In this document: positions 28,601 to 47,100 of the stretch, piece by piece
How the letters are laid out: the number at the start of each line of letters is the position of its first letter
Position numbering within the stretch: position 1 is the stretch's first letter
NCBI RefSeq assembly: GCF_964355755.1
Contig: NC_092671.1
Span: 36,473,304-36,537,303, forward strand
Source of the DNA: Antedon mediterranea
Lineage: Eukaryota > Echinodermata > Crinoidea > Comatulida > Antedonidae
Direction: 5' to 3'
Length of the DNA stretch: 64,000 bases
Notes under the pieces: model-generated
Told to the model about the DNA's origin: nothing
Databases searched by the model: none
What the model saw: the letters and a program-made list of their open reading frames with translations, nothing else
Translations under genes and position numbers: made by a program

Positions 28601-31600
28601 ACGATTTTACTGTGCAGGAAAAAAAAAAGCTCCACACATGGAAAATTAAACACGTTTAAAACTTAAACGTGTCTTTATATTGCTCCACATGTTTAACAAG
28701 TGAGTTGAGTACAGACTACATGTTTAGAATGTATTTAGAACCGAAACATGTTCATATCTAAACATTTTTAAGGTTAAACGTGTGGAAAAAATGGGTAAAA
28801 AATACATGTTTAAGATCTAAACACTATTTTTACAGTGTATAATAGCGCTATCAGAATGATTGTCGAAATTTTAACTTTAAACATATTTTTGGAATAAAAG
28901 AGTATTGTTGTTACAGGGGCATGTACTTTGGATACAGGTAATCGGGATTAAAGAAACCACTGAAGTGTGCAGTGTTAAAAGCATCACATTGTGAAGATCA
29001 CTAACGGGTCTACAATATAACAATGTCAATATATATTGCTGAAAAAAAACGTAACTGAATGAATGCAAATGACAGTCATAACCAGATCTCCCTTGCCTAA
29101 CCTTTATATAGCAAGTCAAATCATATGGTTGTCAAATTAATTTTATAGCTCCTGCTTTTATCCGATAATGTTACAATCAGTCGCAGTAGCGGATTAAAAT
29201 AAACAAAAACGAAGTGCTGACACCAATCATTATTTCATTGACAAAGATTGTATAATAGAAAAAAAATAGCAAGCATACCGAAGTGCTGTTGTATTATTTA
29301 CAACCCCCACCCGCCTCCCACCTTTTAAGCCCAGCTAGGCCTACCCCGTAGACCACAACCCACGAAATAAATTAAAAATTAGGCCTAAATGGGCTCCCTT
29401 TATCTGGTTTAAGCCTCTGCAAAATAATCCGATTGGAATGTGTTACACATCAATACAGTACCAATAACAAAATGTAAATATTCTCTATACAAATCACAAT
29501 TAACGTGGCATATCATATATGCAGTATTGTCTACGTAATATCACGGTTATGCTAATTATACAATCAGCGATTAAAATCTATAGTTTTTAAGTAACTTCAA
29601 TTGTACAGCTGCAAATTTATAATTATGCGGGCAAAATAGCATACCCGCACCAAACGAGTATCCGTATGGTGCGGATGAAGGCCTAGGATATCTAGGCCTT
29701 CATCCGCACCAAACAAGTATCCGTATGGTGCGGATGAAGGCCTAGGATATCTAGGCCTAGGTTGAGTTCAAAGAAACCTTAATTATCAAATGGAATCCAC
29801 TTTGAACTGACCTAACGAGTTATTAATGCTTTAGATAATTTACTTAATATCCAGGTAATTAAATTTACAAATTGAGTCCACTGTTTAGATTTAGATTTAA
29901 TTAGATTATAAGGGTGCTAATGGTATAGCTTTAGTTTAAATTAAATGTTAAATTGATAATGTAGAGAGAGAGAAATATAAGTAGTGGAGTTGTAGCTTGG
30001 TGGTTAACGTGCTTGCCTTCCAATCCCTAGTTCCAGGGTTCAATACTGGCATAGTACTACCAGGGTTCAATCCTGACCTAGTACCAGGGTTGTCAACTCC
30101 ACTTCCTAATCCTCAATTGAGACTTAGTTTATAGGCTAAGCATGATAAATGATATAATAGTTTATCTATCCTGTAATTGGCGAGTTTGTGCTCACTGTTG
30201 GATGCGTATGAAATAAAAACAAATACAAGAAGAGATGTGATTAAACAAATGGCTAAAACAAAAACGGCAGTTTACCATTTTTAGCAATGAGTAATTCACA
30301 CCTGAGCCAGATGCACTATCAGTTCATTAACGTAATAATGAGAATAATTGGAAAGAGAAGTCATGAATATATCCTTTCGTGATTGGATCCAATTAAATCA
30401 ACTCCTTTGGGAAATTACTTAATCGTTTATCGAAGAAATGCGCTTATTACGGTTGACGTTCTTTTATTACTCCGACACGCGCAAGGTATTGAGTATTCAA
30501 CGTTCTGATTTATTTAATCATTTGAAATTCTTGAAAATAATGTATTAAGCTCTGTCTACACTAGCAAACTAGATTTACAATAAAAGTGTGATCATGCCCA
30601 AATATGGTAGTGATATGCCAAAATATGGTAGTGATATGTCCAAATATGGTAGTGACATACACAAATATAGTAGTGATATGACATCACCATATATGGGCAC
30701 ATAACATTTTGTTGTCACATAAAGTTTGATAGTGTAGGCAGAGCCTTATGGTGGCTATCTCGTGTAGTAAATTTAGTGAACCGTATTGTTAAGTGAATCT
30801 GTATGAGTATTGTGAAAATTTCAGATTTTGTTCATTGAGTCAAATCATTAAAAGCTATTTAAAAACAAATTTAGACCTTATACACTCCAAGGCCTCGACT
30901 GCACAGGCTAAGACTTATAATATCATTATGATATTTATTATTTACCGTACCGTACATAACTGTAGTATTGCGTGTATTGATAGTAAAATAATTTGTAAAA
31001 TATTTATTCTCAAATTTATAAAATTCGGATTCCCACCTGTGCCGATCGTATTGCCATGGTTTGCGGCGTAATATTTCATTAATATTAAAATCTAAAATTA
31101 GAATATATTAATTCGAATTATAAATATCTATCTTATTAATTAGGATATATTAATTAGAATTATTCATATCTAGAGTATGGTTACATTGTTCCCAAAATAT
31201 ACTCAATATAACCATGGAGAAATAACTTATTTCTCCATGATATAACCAACCAATTCTACCCATCATATACAACTTCGCAATAAGAAAAGATATGGAAATA
31301 TTGTTCGTACCATGAGTCGTAAGAGTGACAAGAGTCCCATTCCATATCTTACTAATCTTATCGATTAATGTTATTGATGTTGTATTATATTTTTGATGTT
31401 TTATGGAAATAAAGATACCGAGATATATACACCGTCTGATGACTTACAGTTGGCAGCTAATATGACCAGAAAATTTCGGTTCTGGAACAACACCTTTAAC
31501 GACAGGTAATATTGGACCTGTTTTCCGGCGGCCGCCATGTTCATTTTAGGTCTACTTGGAGGTAGCGGTGGCGATGCTTCAAAAACTGAAATTAAAAGAA

Positions 31601-34600
31601 TATTTATTTTACAAGATACATTAAGAAACTGTATTTGCCGGTTGTCAGCAATTCAGATTAAAAAGATAATAAATATACAGAAACGGACTAAAAAAGTATA
31701 AACAGTAACATAAATTCGGTTAAAATGTTAAAAAATCATGATGACCGCACTCCATTTAACAAACCTATTTGTTTAATTCTGTATGTTGAGAAACGGATAC
31801 AAATTATATTTCTCAGAGCTATTTTTCATTTTAACATACGTGTCTTATAAAGGAAATGGAGTGTCTCAATTACTGAAGGAAATACATCTAACATTCAATC
31901 TACACTATCAAACTTGATGTGACAAAAAGTATGATGTGCCCAAACATGTATAGTCATATGCCTAAATATGGTAGTGATATGAAATCATCATGTCCATATA
32001 TGGGTACATCGCATTTTTTTGTCCCATAAAATTTGATAGTGTAGAAAGAGCATTATTTTCGTACGCTGTTTTAACATGAAATACTATACTATGAATACTA
32101 TAGGCCCACTGTAGCCTGTATATTAAAATCAGCCAGTAATCCTAACGCCAAAATTTATCGTATAAGTTATTCATTATGTTTAAAAGTGTTATAATAAGTG
32201 TATAATATATATAAATAATATTTATGGTAATTAATAATTTTTAATTAATATATATAAACACGTCGGGCATAGAACATTGATTCTAAACCGCCCGGTGATA
32301 TACTGAAATTTAATTAATTAATTTGAAACGATAAAATGATGCAATCTGTGAGAATGAGAAAAAGTCGTCCCAATCGAGATTCGAACCCGGAACCTTCTGC
32401 TTGATATGCAGATGTTCTAACCATTAGACCACTGGGGCTTTCATGGTATTGTTCAAACTCGATTGAATAATATATAATGTGCACTCTTTGTGTTCATAAT
32501 CAGTGTACATGTCCCGCATACCTGGTTCAGCATAATATATTGTGCCAGTTCTGCGGTACATTTTATTTCGAAACCTGAGCTGCACTGACGAGATCTAATA
32601 AGATCGAAACGGACTGTAAACATTATGTATATAGATGAATTTGTATGTTTAAATGTGTGTATGTGGTTTATGCAGGTTAATACTTGAGACACTGTGTACA
32701 CCATACAACGAATTTAATGCAGGTAGTTAAGTATAAAAGCACAGGCAATGAGCAAACAATAAGCTGGTAATTTGAATTAATATACAATACAATTGCTTTT
32801 GTAAATAGAAGATTTAACAAGAAGCATGTTAAAGCTTGGTTCCCACTAGAACGTAACGCAAGGACGTAAACGCAACGCAAACGTTTTAAAGCGTGGTTTC
32901 CACTAGCGACGCAACACAATGACGTAAACGCAACGCAAGCGTTTTAACCAATGACAAGCGAAGTTATAGACAGTCAGCAATCACAAGCGAATAAGCCATC
33001 GCTTGTGATTGGTCAATTCACTTACGTTGCGTTACGTCCTTGTGTTGCGTCGCTAGAGTGGGAACCACGCTTAAAAGGTAAATAATACTTGTAATGTTTA
33101 TTAACATTACAAAAAACAATGCAAACAGATGTTTTAACAAACAAAATTGTAAGTGAAATATAAATGAATGTGATTTAACCAAAATAATATTCAGTAATGG
33201 TATAATATTTAAGGTTAAAATTATAAATGATTAATATTAAAGAGGGGAAAATCAGAAAATAACGGGAAAATAAGTAGAACATGTTTAGAAATTATGTGAT
33301 CATTATTATTTATGAACATATTGAATGAATAAAGGTGGTGGTGAACCAAAAAAAGATTTAAAACGTCATTAATTAAATCAAATCACTGGTAAACAGCTTC
33401 CAGTGGCATACGGTATTCAATACAAGTATGTCGAGAGTAGACACAACAATGAATATCATAAAACATTAGTATTTCTGTTGTTTTGTTTTGGTTTTATTCC
33501 GACCAATCCTTGTACATTCTTTAATCTTTTAGGGAATGAATAAAGCTGATTTTAAGTAAGTGAGTGAGTGAGTGGCCGAGCGGTTAAGACAGTGGAACCG
33601 TAATCACGTAGCCATAACATCGGCAGGGGTTCGAGGCTCACTCACTCCATGGTTCTGGTGGTAGAACGAGTCTTCTCGGATAAGGACTATAAACCGTAGG
33701 CCCAGTGTACACATCTAGCTCGTGTGCACTTTAAAGAACCTAGTACATCTTTCGAGACGAGTAGGGGGTTACCCCGGTGTATTAGTACATCACAGTCACT
33801 GATCACCAACTGGGCCCTCTGGGAGACCAGTCTTTGACTGAAGAGGTTACCCAGTATAAAGATAAATTTCAAATTTCAAAAGTACATTGTATTAATTCAT
33901 TGTATCATCAAGTTTGTATTATAAGAAGCTAAATAGGAATCAAAATAGAAGAAACAAAATAGATAATACAAACCTAGTATTGTCAATGGAAGTATCAACG
34001 TGATCACTATTGCAGTGTACAGAAATAAACTCTTCATTTGGCTGTCAAGTTCTGGGCCATTTTGAACTACTAACGGAGAAATCACGATAGAAAACCCGAC
34101 TCCGATCTTGCAAGAAAGAAAAAGAATATTATTTATGTTAATGTAGGCTAGACACTATCGATAAAGTTTTATTGGAGATCTGTTATTGAAGCCTGTTGAT
34201 GGGAAAAAAAACTCTTTCTGATCTGCATGCCATGTTTGTTGTTTTTAGTTTCATGGTTGCATTTCTCATGGTTTTCACAAGCGCCTTGAGCACTTTGTGG
34301 ATATGTGCGCTCTTATAATTTACTTGATTTAGGCTACTTGATGTTGACTTATTAAGCCGAAGCTTGTGTGTCCCTCGACGTGTTTCTATATATTAGCTTG
34401 TCTACTATACTACTATAGGGGGAACACTTGCAGAAAGAAGTAGACAAGTGTTTTTCCAGTCTTATTATTATTTTTATTTGAGAGACGAATGGTGGATTGT
34501 AGAATCCCCTTTTTTTTTCTAAGACAGTCCTATATGGGATCCACCCCCATTGATAAGTGAATACAGTAGGATTATCAATTCATGATACATTTTTTTTTCG

Positions 34601-35397
34601 TCAACGTTTAATTTAATTTCAATATGACATAAATACAGAAAAAGTTTACATGGTAAACAACAGAGGTAAAAAGTCATTGAGGATCTATACTACTGTAGAT
34701 CTTGGGGTTGTTGCACACCAACTCTATTAGGCTAACTTCAAAAACTTGATAGATATTGGCATGATGGAATGATAAGGGGTCGAAACCGTCTTTTAAACCG
34801 TAAGATAGGCGTGTGTATCTTTGATTTTGGCGAGGTTGTGACTTCGTTAAATCAGAGCACATGATGGTTTAGAATTTTTCAAAAATTGACATTTAGACCT
34901 ACCTCAACAGCGGCAAACCCAATTCCATTTGCTAAGGAGACTTCACTAATGCCAAACCACGTTCCTGCCATTTGTGAGGACATTCCAAAACAACATGGCT
35001 GACCCAATGCACATAAGATTTGACCAATAAAATTGACCGCTATCGAATATTTCACTGTCCCGGCGTAACGTATCCATGCTCCAATACATTGTAGAAAAGC
35101 ACCGAGTACGAGAACAAACTTTAAATTACATCTTTCCGTCAGCCACATAACAGGTAAAATTGCCGCAACATACGTTATTAAATTCACAATACTAAGCCAA
35201 TCCACAGTGTCCAAGGAAACGTCGTAATACTCCGCTACTGAGTCTGAAATCGCTGCGTACTGTGCCCACAAAAAATAATTGGACATCGCAAAAGTACCGA
35301 ATATACCTAACATTAGCCATCTTTTATTGTATACTACGTAACCTTCTGCTTTTAACAAATGTAACTGTTCTCTGTCTTTACCGTCTAAGTCAGCCAT
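22691..35397 (-). CDS. FLVCR-like: FLVCR-like (SLC49) transporter, diverged copy D, complete
   Basis: Nine exons on the - strand, in coding order: 35397-34903, 34106-33974, 31585-31448, 28303-28236, 26767-26655, 25685-25575, 24811-24706, 24050-23939, 22788-22691. They join to an open 457-aa frame. Every intron sits at the same place and phase as in copies B and C, although the protein is much diverged, so this is an older paralogue. Visible marks: WAQYAAIS in TM1, SPPLPPSRPKMN in the central loop, GIWLDRSRSF after TM8, YAVELTYPEPE before TM11, and a C-terminal tail with YRRQDADIDNF. Small in-frame length changes occur in exons 1, 2, 5 and 9. Introns are long (total span 12.7 kb) and packed with fold-back elements. 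Function by family: MFS solute carrier, possibly choline-like substrates (inference). Exons 4 and 8 were placed by length, phase and hydrophobicity. Confidence 0.9.
22800..23040. repeat. GATATT-rich simple sequence (D intron 8)
   Basis: Degenerate repeats of GATATTGATA flank a non-repeat middle part (22905-22990); no exon matched here. Confidence 0.6.
23122..23252. mobile_element. MITE-1 copy (FLVCR-like D intron 8)
   Basis: Left end CTCTGTCTACACTAACAAAC, right end shortened (TTTGATAACAGAGCTTTAG). Confidence 0.75.
23663..23910. repeat. Imperfect long hairpin element, copy 1 (D intron 8)
   Basis: Outer arms CCAAGGCAATCTAAC / inverse and GAGCTC, then an inner stem TGTCTGTGGTTGCGACA / TGTCGCAGCCAGACA with a ~70-nt loop. 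It resembles 27777-28015. Confidence 0.55.
24074..24383. mobile_element. MITE-2 fold-backs, one complete and one fragment (D intron 7)
   Basis: The ends GTGGTTCCCACTAGCGACGC and inverse flank arms rich in ACGCAAGGACGTAAACGCAA. A fragment (to about 24170) is followed by a complete element (24193-24383). Confidence 0.8.
24380..24508. mobile_element. MITE-1 copy, right end lost (FLVCR-like D intron 7)
   Basis: Begins AGACCTACACTATATCAAAC, contains two TACCATAT..GGGCA units, and stops at CACACCACACGAG. Confidence 0.7.
24951..25093. mobile_element. MITE-2 fold-back (D intron 6)
   Basis: Inverted ends AAGCTTGGTTCCCACTA / TAGTGGGAACCAAGCTT with the CGCAACGCAAG arm. Confidence 0.8.
25705..25930. 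repeat. ~61-bp tandem repeat, about 3.5 units (D intron 5)
   Basis: Unit contains TTATGACGTAACGTAAATTG and CATAAACTTCGACATCAAAT; it starts about 20 bp from exon 6. The 64-aa frame across it is a by-product. Confidence 0.8.
26050..26626. mobile_element. Cluster of MITE-2 fold-backs (D intron 5)
   Basis: A solo arm fragment (26050-26128), complete elements at about 26130-26296 and 26337-26516, a further fragment between them, and a third element to 26622. All share GTGGTTCCCACTAG ends; they are juxtaposed head to tail. Confidence 0.8.
26895..27206 (-). mobile_element. Fold-back with tRNA-like core (D intron 4)
   Basis: Inverted ends TACTCTGACGTAATTTTTAC../..GACGTCAGAGTA and ACTTCATACTAAGTACATTG inverted. 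Between them, on the - strand, is a tRNA-like stretch with GGTCTAGAGGTATGAACGCC and GGTCGAGTCCCA (A- and B-box-like). Confidence 0.6.
27777..28015. repeat. Imperfect long hairpin element, copy 2 (D intron 4)
   Basis: Inner stem TCTGTGGCTGCGACA / TGTCGCAGCCAGA and flanking GAGATCAAAGG as in the copy at 23663. Similar over most of its length with a different loop. The 62-aa open frame inside is not supported as a gene. Confidence 0.55.
28428..28842. mobile_element. MITE-4 copy (D intron 3)
   Basis: Same words as 11848-12232 (TTTTTAAACACGTAGTTACA near the left, CACTATTTTTACAGTG at the right). Confidence 0.7.
29648..29764. repeat. Tandem perfect hairpins (D intron 3)
   Basis: GGTGCGGATGAAGGCCTAG, five bases, then its exact inverse (29668-29710). 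The left arm is repeated about 60 bp on. Confidence 0.8.
29990..30215 (+). mobile_element. SINE-c (tRNA-derived; D intron 3)
   Basis: AGTGGAGTTGTAGCTTGGTG head, doubled CCAGGGTTCAAT box and a 3' part ATCCTGTAATTGGCGAGTTT GTGCTC. Related copies at 38811 and 41484. Confidence 0.65.
30546..30747. mobile_element. MITE-1 copy with four internal 21-bp units
   Basis: Both ends present; the internal unit ATGCCCAAATATGGTAGTGA is repeated four times. Confidence 0.85.
31898..32053. mobile_element. MITE-1 copy
   Basis: Left end CAATCTACACTATCAAACTT, right end ATTTGATAGTGTAGAAAGAG. Confidence 0.8.
32205..32438 (-). mobile_element. SINE-d with tRNA-Asp(ATC)-like head
   Basis: Bases 32438-32367 fold as a tRNA-like head: GCCCCAG start, anticodon loop ATATCAA, GGTTCGAATC box. 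The body TATCGTTTCAAATTAATTAA and ATATCACCGGGCGGTTTAGA follows, ending in a TA-rich tail. Acceptor and T-stem mismatches argue against a working tRNA. The body recurs at 2165-2280. Confidence 0.65.
32832..33075. mobile_element. MITE-2 fold-back plus fragment (D intron 3)
   Basis: Fragment 32832-32888, then a complete element to 33075 ending GTGGGAACCACGCTT. Confidence 0.8.
33561..33875 (+). mobile_element. SINE-a (tRNA-derived), best copy
   Basis: Head GTGGCCGAGCGGTTAAGAC (Leu/Ser tRNA A-box type) with B-box GGGTTCGAGGC, then a conserved body (TTAAAGAACCTAGTACATCT, GGGCCCTCTGGGAGACCAGT). The full family is repeated at 45352, 53294 and 62928. Confidence 0.8.
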
Positions 35398-36696
35398 GTT
35401 GAGTTGTTAACAATGGGCCTATTTTGTCAGCTGTTGTATGGGCCACACTGTGTACCAGTATATCGTAGTACGTTGTGATTCAATGATTCTCTTAAGTTTA
35501 ATCGATACGCTACACATGCCGTATTCTTTTATTGTCAAAAGTCTGTGAAGCGAATCGATTCGCTTATAAAGTTTTATGAATCTAAGAGATAACGAAATGT
35601 TGCATGGAAATTAACATAAATTTACACTGCCCACATACCTACTGATATATTATTTAGTATATATTGACATAGGCCTAATTTATTTTGGGTTATTTATTTA
35701 AATATATAAGTCAATCAACATGCACAGGAATGCCTGCCAACAGTTACAGCATCATAGGCCTCCATGATATAGGCATGAAGCACCGGGCAGCTTATACAAA
35801 ACACATCACAGAAATTCAAATTAGCCAGATATATATATTAATATAACTACTGGTAAAATATTGTATACTACTATGAAAATTCCAAACAATTGGCTTCAAA
35901 ATTTAATTCTTTTTTTCTCCGGAATCCTTTTAGTGGACCATTTTGACCAAAAAAAATATAATAATATTAAATTATGTTAAAGACAAAAATAAATAAATAA
36001 ATAAATGAATCAATATATGCAGACATTTGGACGCCGGTAACATATTGTAGAATAAACATGCACTTCATTTTTCAACACTGAAAAGTTTTGAAAGTCACCG
36101 TTCAATTAAAGTATTGTACTATGGTATCAAATGATATGTATGAACAAAACTTTTATTATTACAGTATTTTTATTACGGTATAACGGTACATTAATATTAA
36201 TAAGGTGAATATTAATGGATGTATGTCAAATACCAAATCCAACGAAAATTTATATGTCGCCCTCTGTTGTTTCATTTTTTTTACATGTGTGTACCTGTGT
36301 GTGTACAAAATCACGTTGTTTATCTAAATAAAAAAGTTGGTAATTCAATGAGATCTTTACTTATTTTCAATATATAAACATAATATAGTTTATAATCATT
36401 TATGTTAGTACATTAGGCCATTTTAAATTTAGATAGGTCTTGTTTTGTGTAGTTCTCAGTTAGACCTCTAAGCCTATGCCAGAGCTTTGCATGTTTCTTG
36501 TTTATTGTAGCAGCAGGGTAAACAGACGAACTGAAACAGCCGATCGTCTGTGTGCTGCTGTTAACTGTAACTATGTAGTAGTAGGCCTAAGATGTATGTA
36601 GGTCTATGTTTTTTTACAGAATATGAATTTAATAATTATGTAAAAATATGTTATAATATTTTTAAACATTTGTCATGAAATAATATTTTAGACAAA
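35398..36696. promoter_or_regulatory. Head-to-head intergenic region, FLVCR-like D and PRMT3
   Basis: 1.3 kb between divergent start codons. It must contain both promoters unless upstream non-coding exons exist. AT-rich, with a short (AAAT)n run near 35990; no MITE-1 copy lies in it. An AG acceptor (ttttag) just before the PRMT3 ATG would allow an upstream non-coding PRMT3 exon. Confidence 0.45.
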
Positions 36697-43720
<7,024 letters not shown>

Positions 43721-43811
43721 AATTAATTAAACGCGTCAACCAATATATTTGATGTCTCTTGTATACTCTACTTTGGAACTAACTGTCTCTAGCCAATGGT
43801 ATAAATTATTA

Positions 43812-43817
43812 AATAAA
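43812..43817 (+). other. Poly(A) signal, PRMT3
   Basis: AATAAA about 90 bases after the PRMT3 stop codon. Confidence 0.65.
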
Positions 43818-44089
43818 GTTGTGAATATAACATTTCTTGTTTTACTCTTTATTTCATTTATTGATAAATGATGCTTTAATTTTTTATGAATCAATTTTTA
43901 AAACAAACAATTCTTTTTTTTTATGAATAAAAATATTGTAATATCAAGAGTTCAGTACAGTATGCCTTACTTATAAATAATATGTGTACCAATAAAATGG
44001 TATACAAACAAAATAGTTTTTACATATAGTACATTTTTGCTTTTTAAAAATCTCAAACATTCTAAAATAAAATACTTTTTTAAGCACTT

Positions 44090-44095
44090 TTTATT
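44090..44095 (-). other. Poly(A) signal, TUT1
   Basis: AATAAA on the - strand, about ten bases after the TUT1 stop codon. Confidence 0.55.
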
Positions 44096-44104
44096 GTTAT
44101 TTTT

Positions 44105-47100
44105 TTACTGAAATGTATGTTCAGATAACAGTTTCAAAAAGAAATTGTCAAAAAAATGAAAGAAACTTTTGCATTCAATTTCCTCGGTCACTGGTTCCAT
44201 TTTGAGAACAAGTTTACAACTACCATCTTCAAACACTTTCCTCAGATGCAACTGTAGGCTCATTGATCCAGATTTGAAATTGACATCACCCATAAGCTCC
44301 TGTTCTTTTACCACTTTGGTAGTTACAGCACGTTCTAGTGCAAACACGTTTGACTTGTATTCTGGTGCCTTCATCAACACTCGTTTGTGCTTCCGTCGAC
44401 CAATCCACATTGGGAACTTTGTCTTGCATATATAGGTGATAAGATGTTCACCAGGGAGCGAGATTACAGATGAGGTAGAAGACTGAACATCCATGTCAAT
44501 GGCATGAGAATCTGTGGAAGAGATGAAAGAAACATCTGCAGAACATAGACTTGTGTCGGATGTCTGTGGATTTTCATTGTGTACTTCTCCACCATCCATC
44601 TTTAATTTCTTGGTTGGCAGAGACGAATCGTCTTCAAGATGTCTTTTTAATGAACCATTTGAACTAGTGACCTCAACTTCCTCAAACGTTGGTTGATTGT
44701 TCATGTCAAACATGTCCTCTTTTCCATCCAGAGACTCTACATGGCAATCAAACTTTAAAACATCTTGTAACACTGTTTTATAAAACAGCATGACCTGATG
44801 CACCCATTCCGCGATGGCGCCATTTTGATTGCCGTCCCACCTACTTTTAAACGAATCCAAGAATGTGCAATTACCGAAACCCACTTCTAAGCAACCAGTA
44901 ACCTCGGCTTTCAGTGAGTCACTAGTTCCTTCCTTCACCAGCAGCATCAAACCCCATAACTTCCTTTCACCATCAGATTTTGAGAACCTCTTTGATTGAC
45001 ATCGCACCTGTGCCACTTTGATCTCTCCAGCCAATCTCTTAACTGTCTTTTCATTGACATTGCCTGCCACGTTGTGACTTAGTTCCAGTGGATCTTGTAC
45101 ATTTAAACACCCACATTTGAACTCCTTTTCCTTTTCTCCTGCTTCTGTCTGAAACATTTCAATCGGTATTATCTTGCCCTTTCTTGGGCAAATTACATTC
45201 CTTGAAAAATCCACTGTAGCATAGAACTTATAAAATCCAACCAACAGATTATCTAGAAAGCAGTTAAAGTAAAATAAATGTGTTGTAAAATTGCTTTAAT
45301 TAACAATAATGGAAGATTGATAAAATAATATCAAATGATTAACACTATATTAGCGAGCGAGGGGTTGAGTGGTTAAGACAGTAGAACCATAATTACGTAG
45401 CCATAATTTTGGCAAGGGTTTAAGGCTCACTCGCTTCATGGTTCTGGTGGTAGAATCTTCTCGGATAAGGACTATAAACCGTAGGTCAAGTGTACACATC
45501 TGGCTCATGCGCACATTAAAGAACCTAGTACATCTTTCGAGACTAGTAGGGGTCTACCCCTGTGTACTAGTCATAGCTACTGATCATATCTGGGCCCTCT
45601 GGGAGACCTGTCTTTGTCTCAAGAGGTCGCCCAGTATAAATAAAATATTTAAATTCAATATTATATAAATGCAATACATAATGGAGAATTGTTATTCTCA
45701 TGATTGTCATTTATAGCTTATATTATATATATACATACCTAAAGAGTTCTCTTTGGCGATGGATGCAACATTGTTGACGTCACAATTAAAGGTACAGTTC
45801 CAGCCATCAATAATACATTCATCGCCATCTTCTGGAAATATAATAACAATCATCACAGATCCTATTCTCTCTATGTACCTATCCAATATGATTGTAGTCT
45901 TGAGCTGTCTACACTATTAAACTTTATGTGACAAAAAAAGTGTGATGTGCCTAAATATGGTAGTGATATGCCCAAATATGGTAGTGATATGCCCAAATAT
46001 GGTGGTGATATGACATCTACATTGTGCTGTTCTCATCCAGGTTATACAATTGTTCAAGTAATTTCATCATGACATCTCAGTTTAAGCCTAACCACCCTAC
46101 CCCACCCCTAAATCTAACCCAGAATCCTACATGGCCTATTTGCCAAACCTTACCATTAGCAGCCTGTAACTCTTTCACAGAAGGTAGCACTTTGACCTCT
46201 TCCATCTGAAGGTATGTAATCACCAGTAGAGTGAGTGCGTAGTTCGTAAGCTTTGGTCCAGCTCCAACATTGCCAGCAATCTGTTTTACTTTAGCCCACT
46301 GACGTATTGCGAACACTAACGGTCGTACAACTGCATTTAGCTTGCCATAGAAAGCTAGAAGTTCAGTATTACGCAATGCTAGTCTATAAATAAGATAATT
46401 TACAAACATATCAATACAAAAACATTAGTTTTAAAAAAAATCTCAAATAGATGTTTGAGGGTACATTGCATATAACACGTGTATACAGATAATGCACTCA
46501 CATAAAACAACAAGGCCATATACATGACTGCAGTCGTGTGCTCAAGTTAGTGTTTACCAACCGACCAACTGACCAACCGACATAGTGAGCCGTAGAGTCG
46601 CGTTGCACGTGCCTAAAAATGCACTGTTGATATAACATGGGCTTTATGGAGTATTTATTGAATATCATGTGACCCACAATCCTCCAATCAAATTTGCTTA
46701 AAATAAATATGTGACGCAATACCTGTTGTTGATTGATATATCACACAAGAGACCCGATTGAGAATGACTGAATTTCACAACTGGTTTTCTGGCTAATGGA
46801 ATCCCTCGAACATGTTTCACTCCTGGTACCAGTTGGCGTATTATCTTGCAAATGATTTCCATGGTAACACTGTCATCATTATCATCAATATCCATCGTTT
46901 CACTTTCATCAAAGTCTTTTAGGTTTTTCTTATCTATTTTCTCAACAATCTAGTGGATATAAAAATGTGTTAATAATGTTATTATACATACATGTTTTAA
47001 AAACATTAATCATCAAACTAAGATATTTCAAAACATACTATAATATACCAGATAAAAGTTGTATTATTTATAAGTATAAAGCTCTGTCTACACCATCAAA

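Larger units (their letters stand above)
43721..44104. other. Convergent 3' regions of PRMT3 and TUT1
   Basis: 384 bp of AT-rich DNA holding the poly(A) signals of both genes: AATAAA at 43812-43817 (+) and at 44095-44090 (-). No other feature was seen. Confidence 0.7.

Noticed and set aside
32367-32438. Functional tRNA-Asp gene
   Set aside because: One acceptor mismatch, a poor T stem, an unusual ATC anticodon and a directly joined SINE body make it a SINE head.
44169-44696. Small + strand genes opposite TUT1
   Set aside because: They are shadows of the long TUT1 last exon, which has clear homology and codon structure on the other strand.
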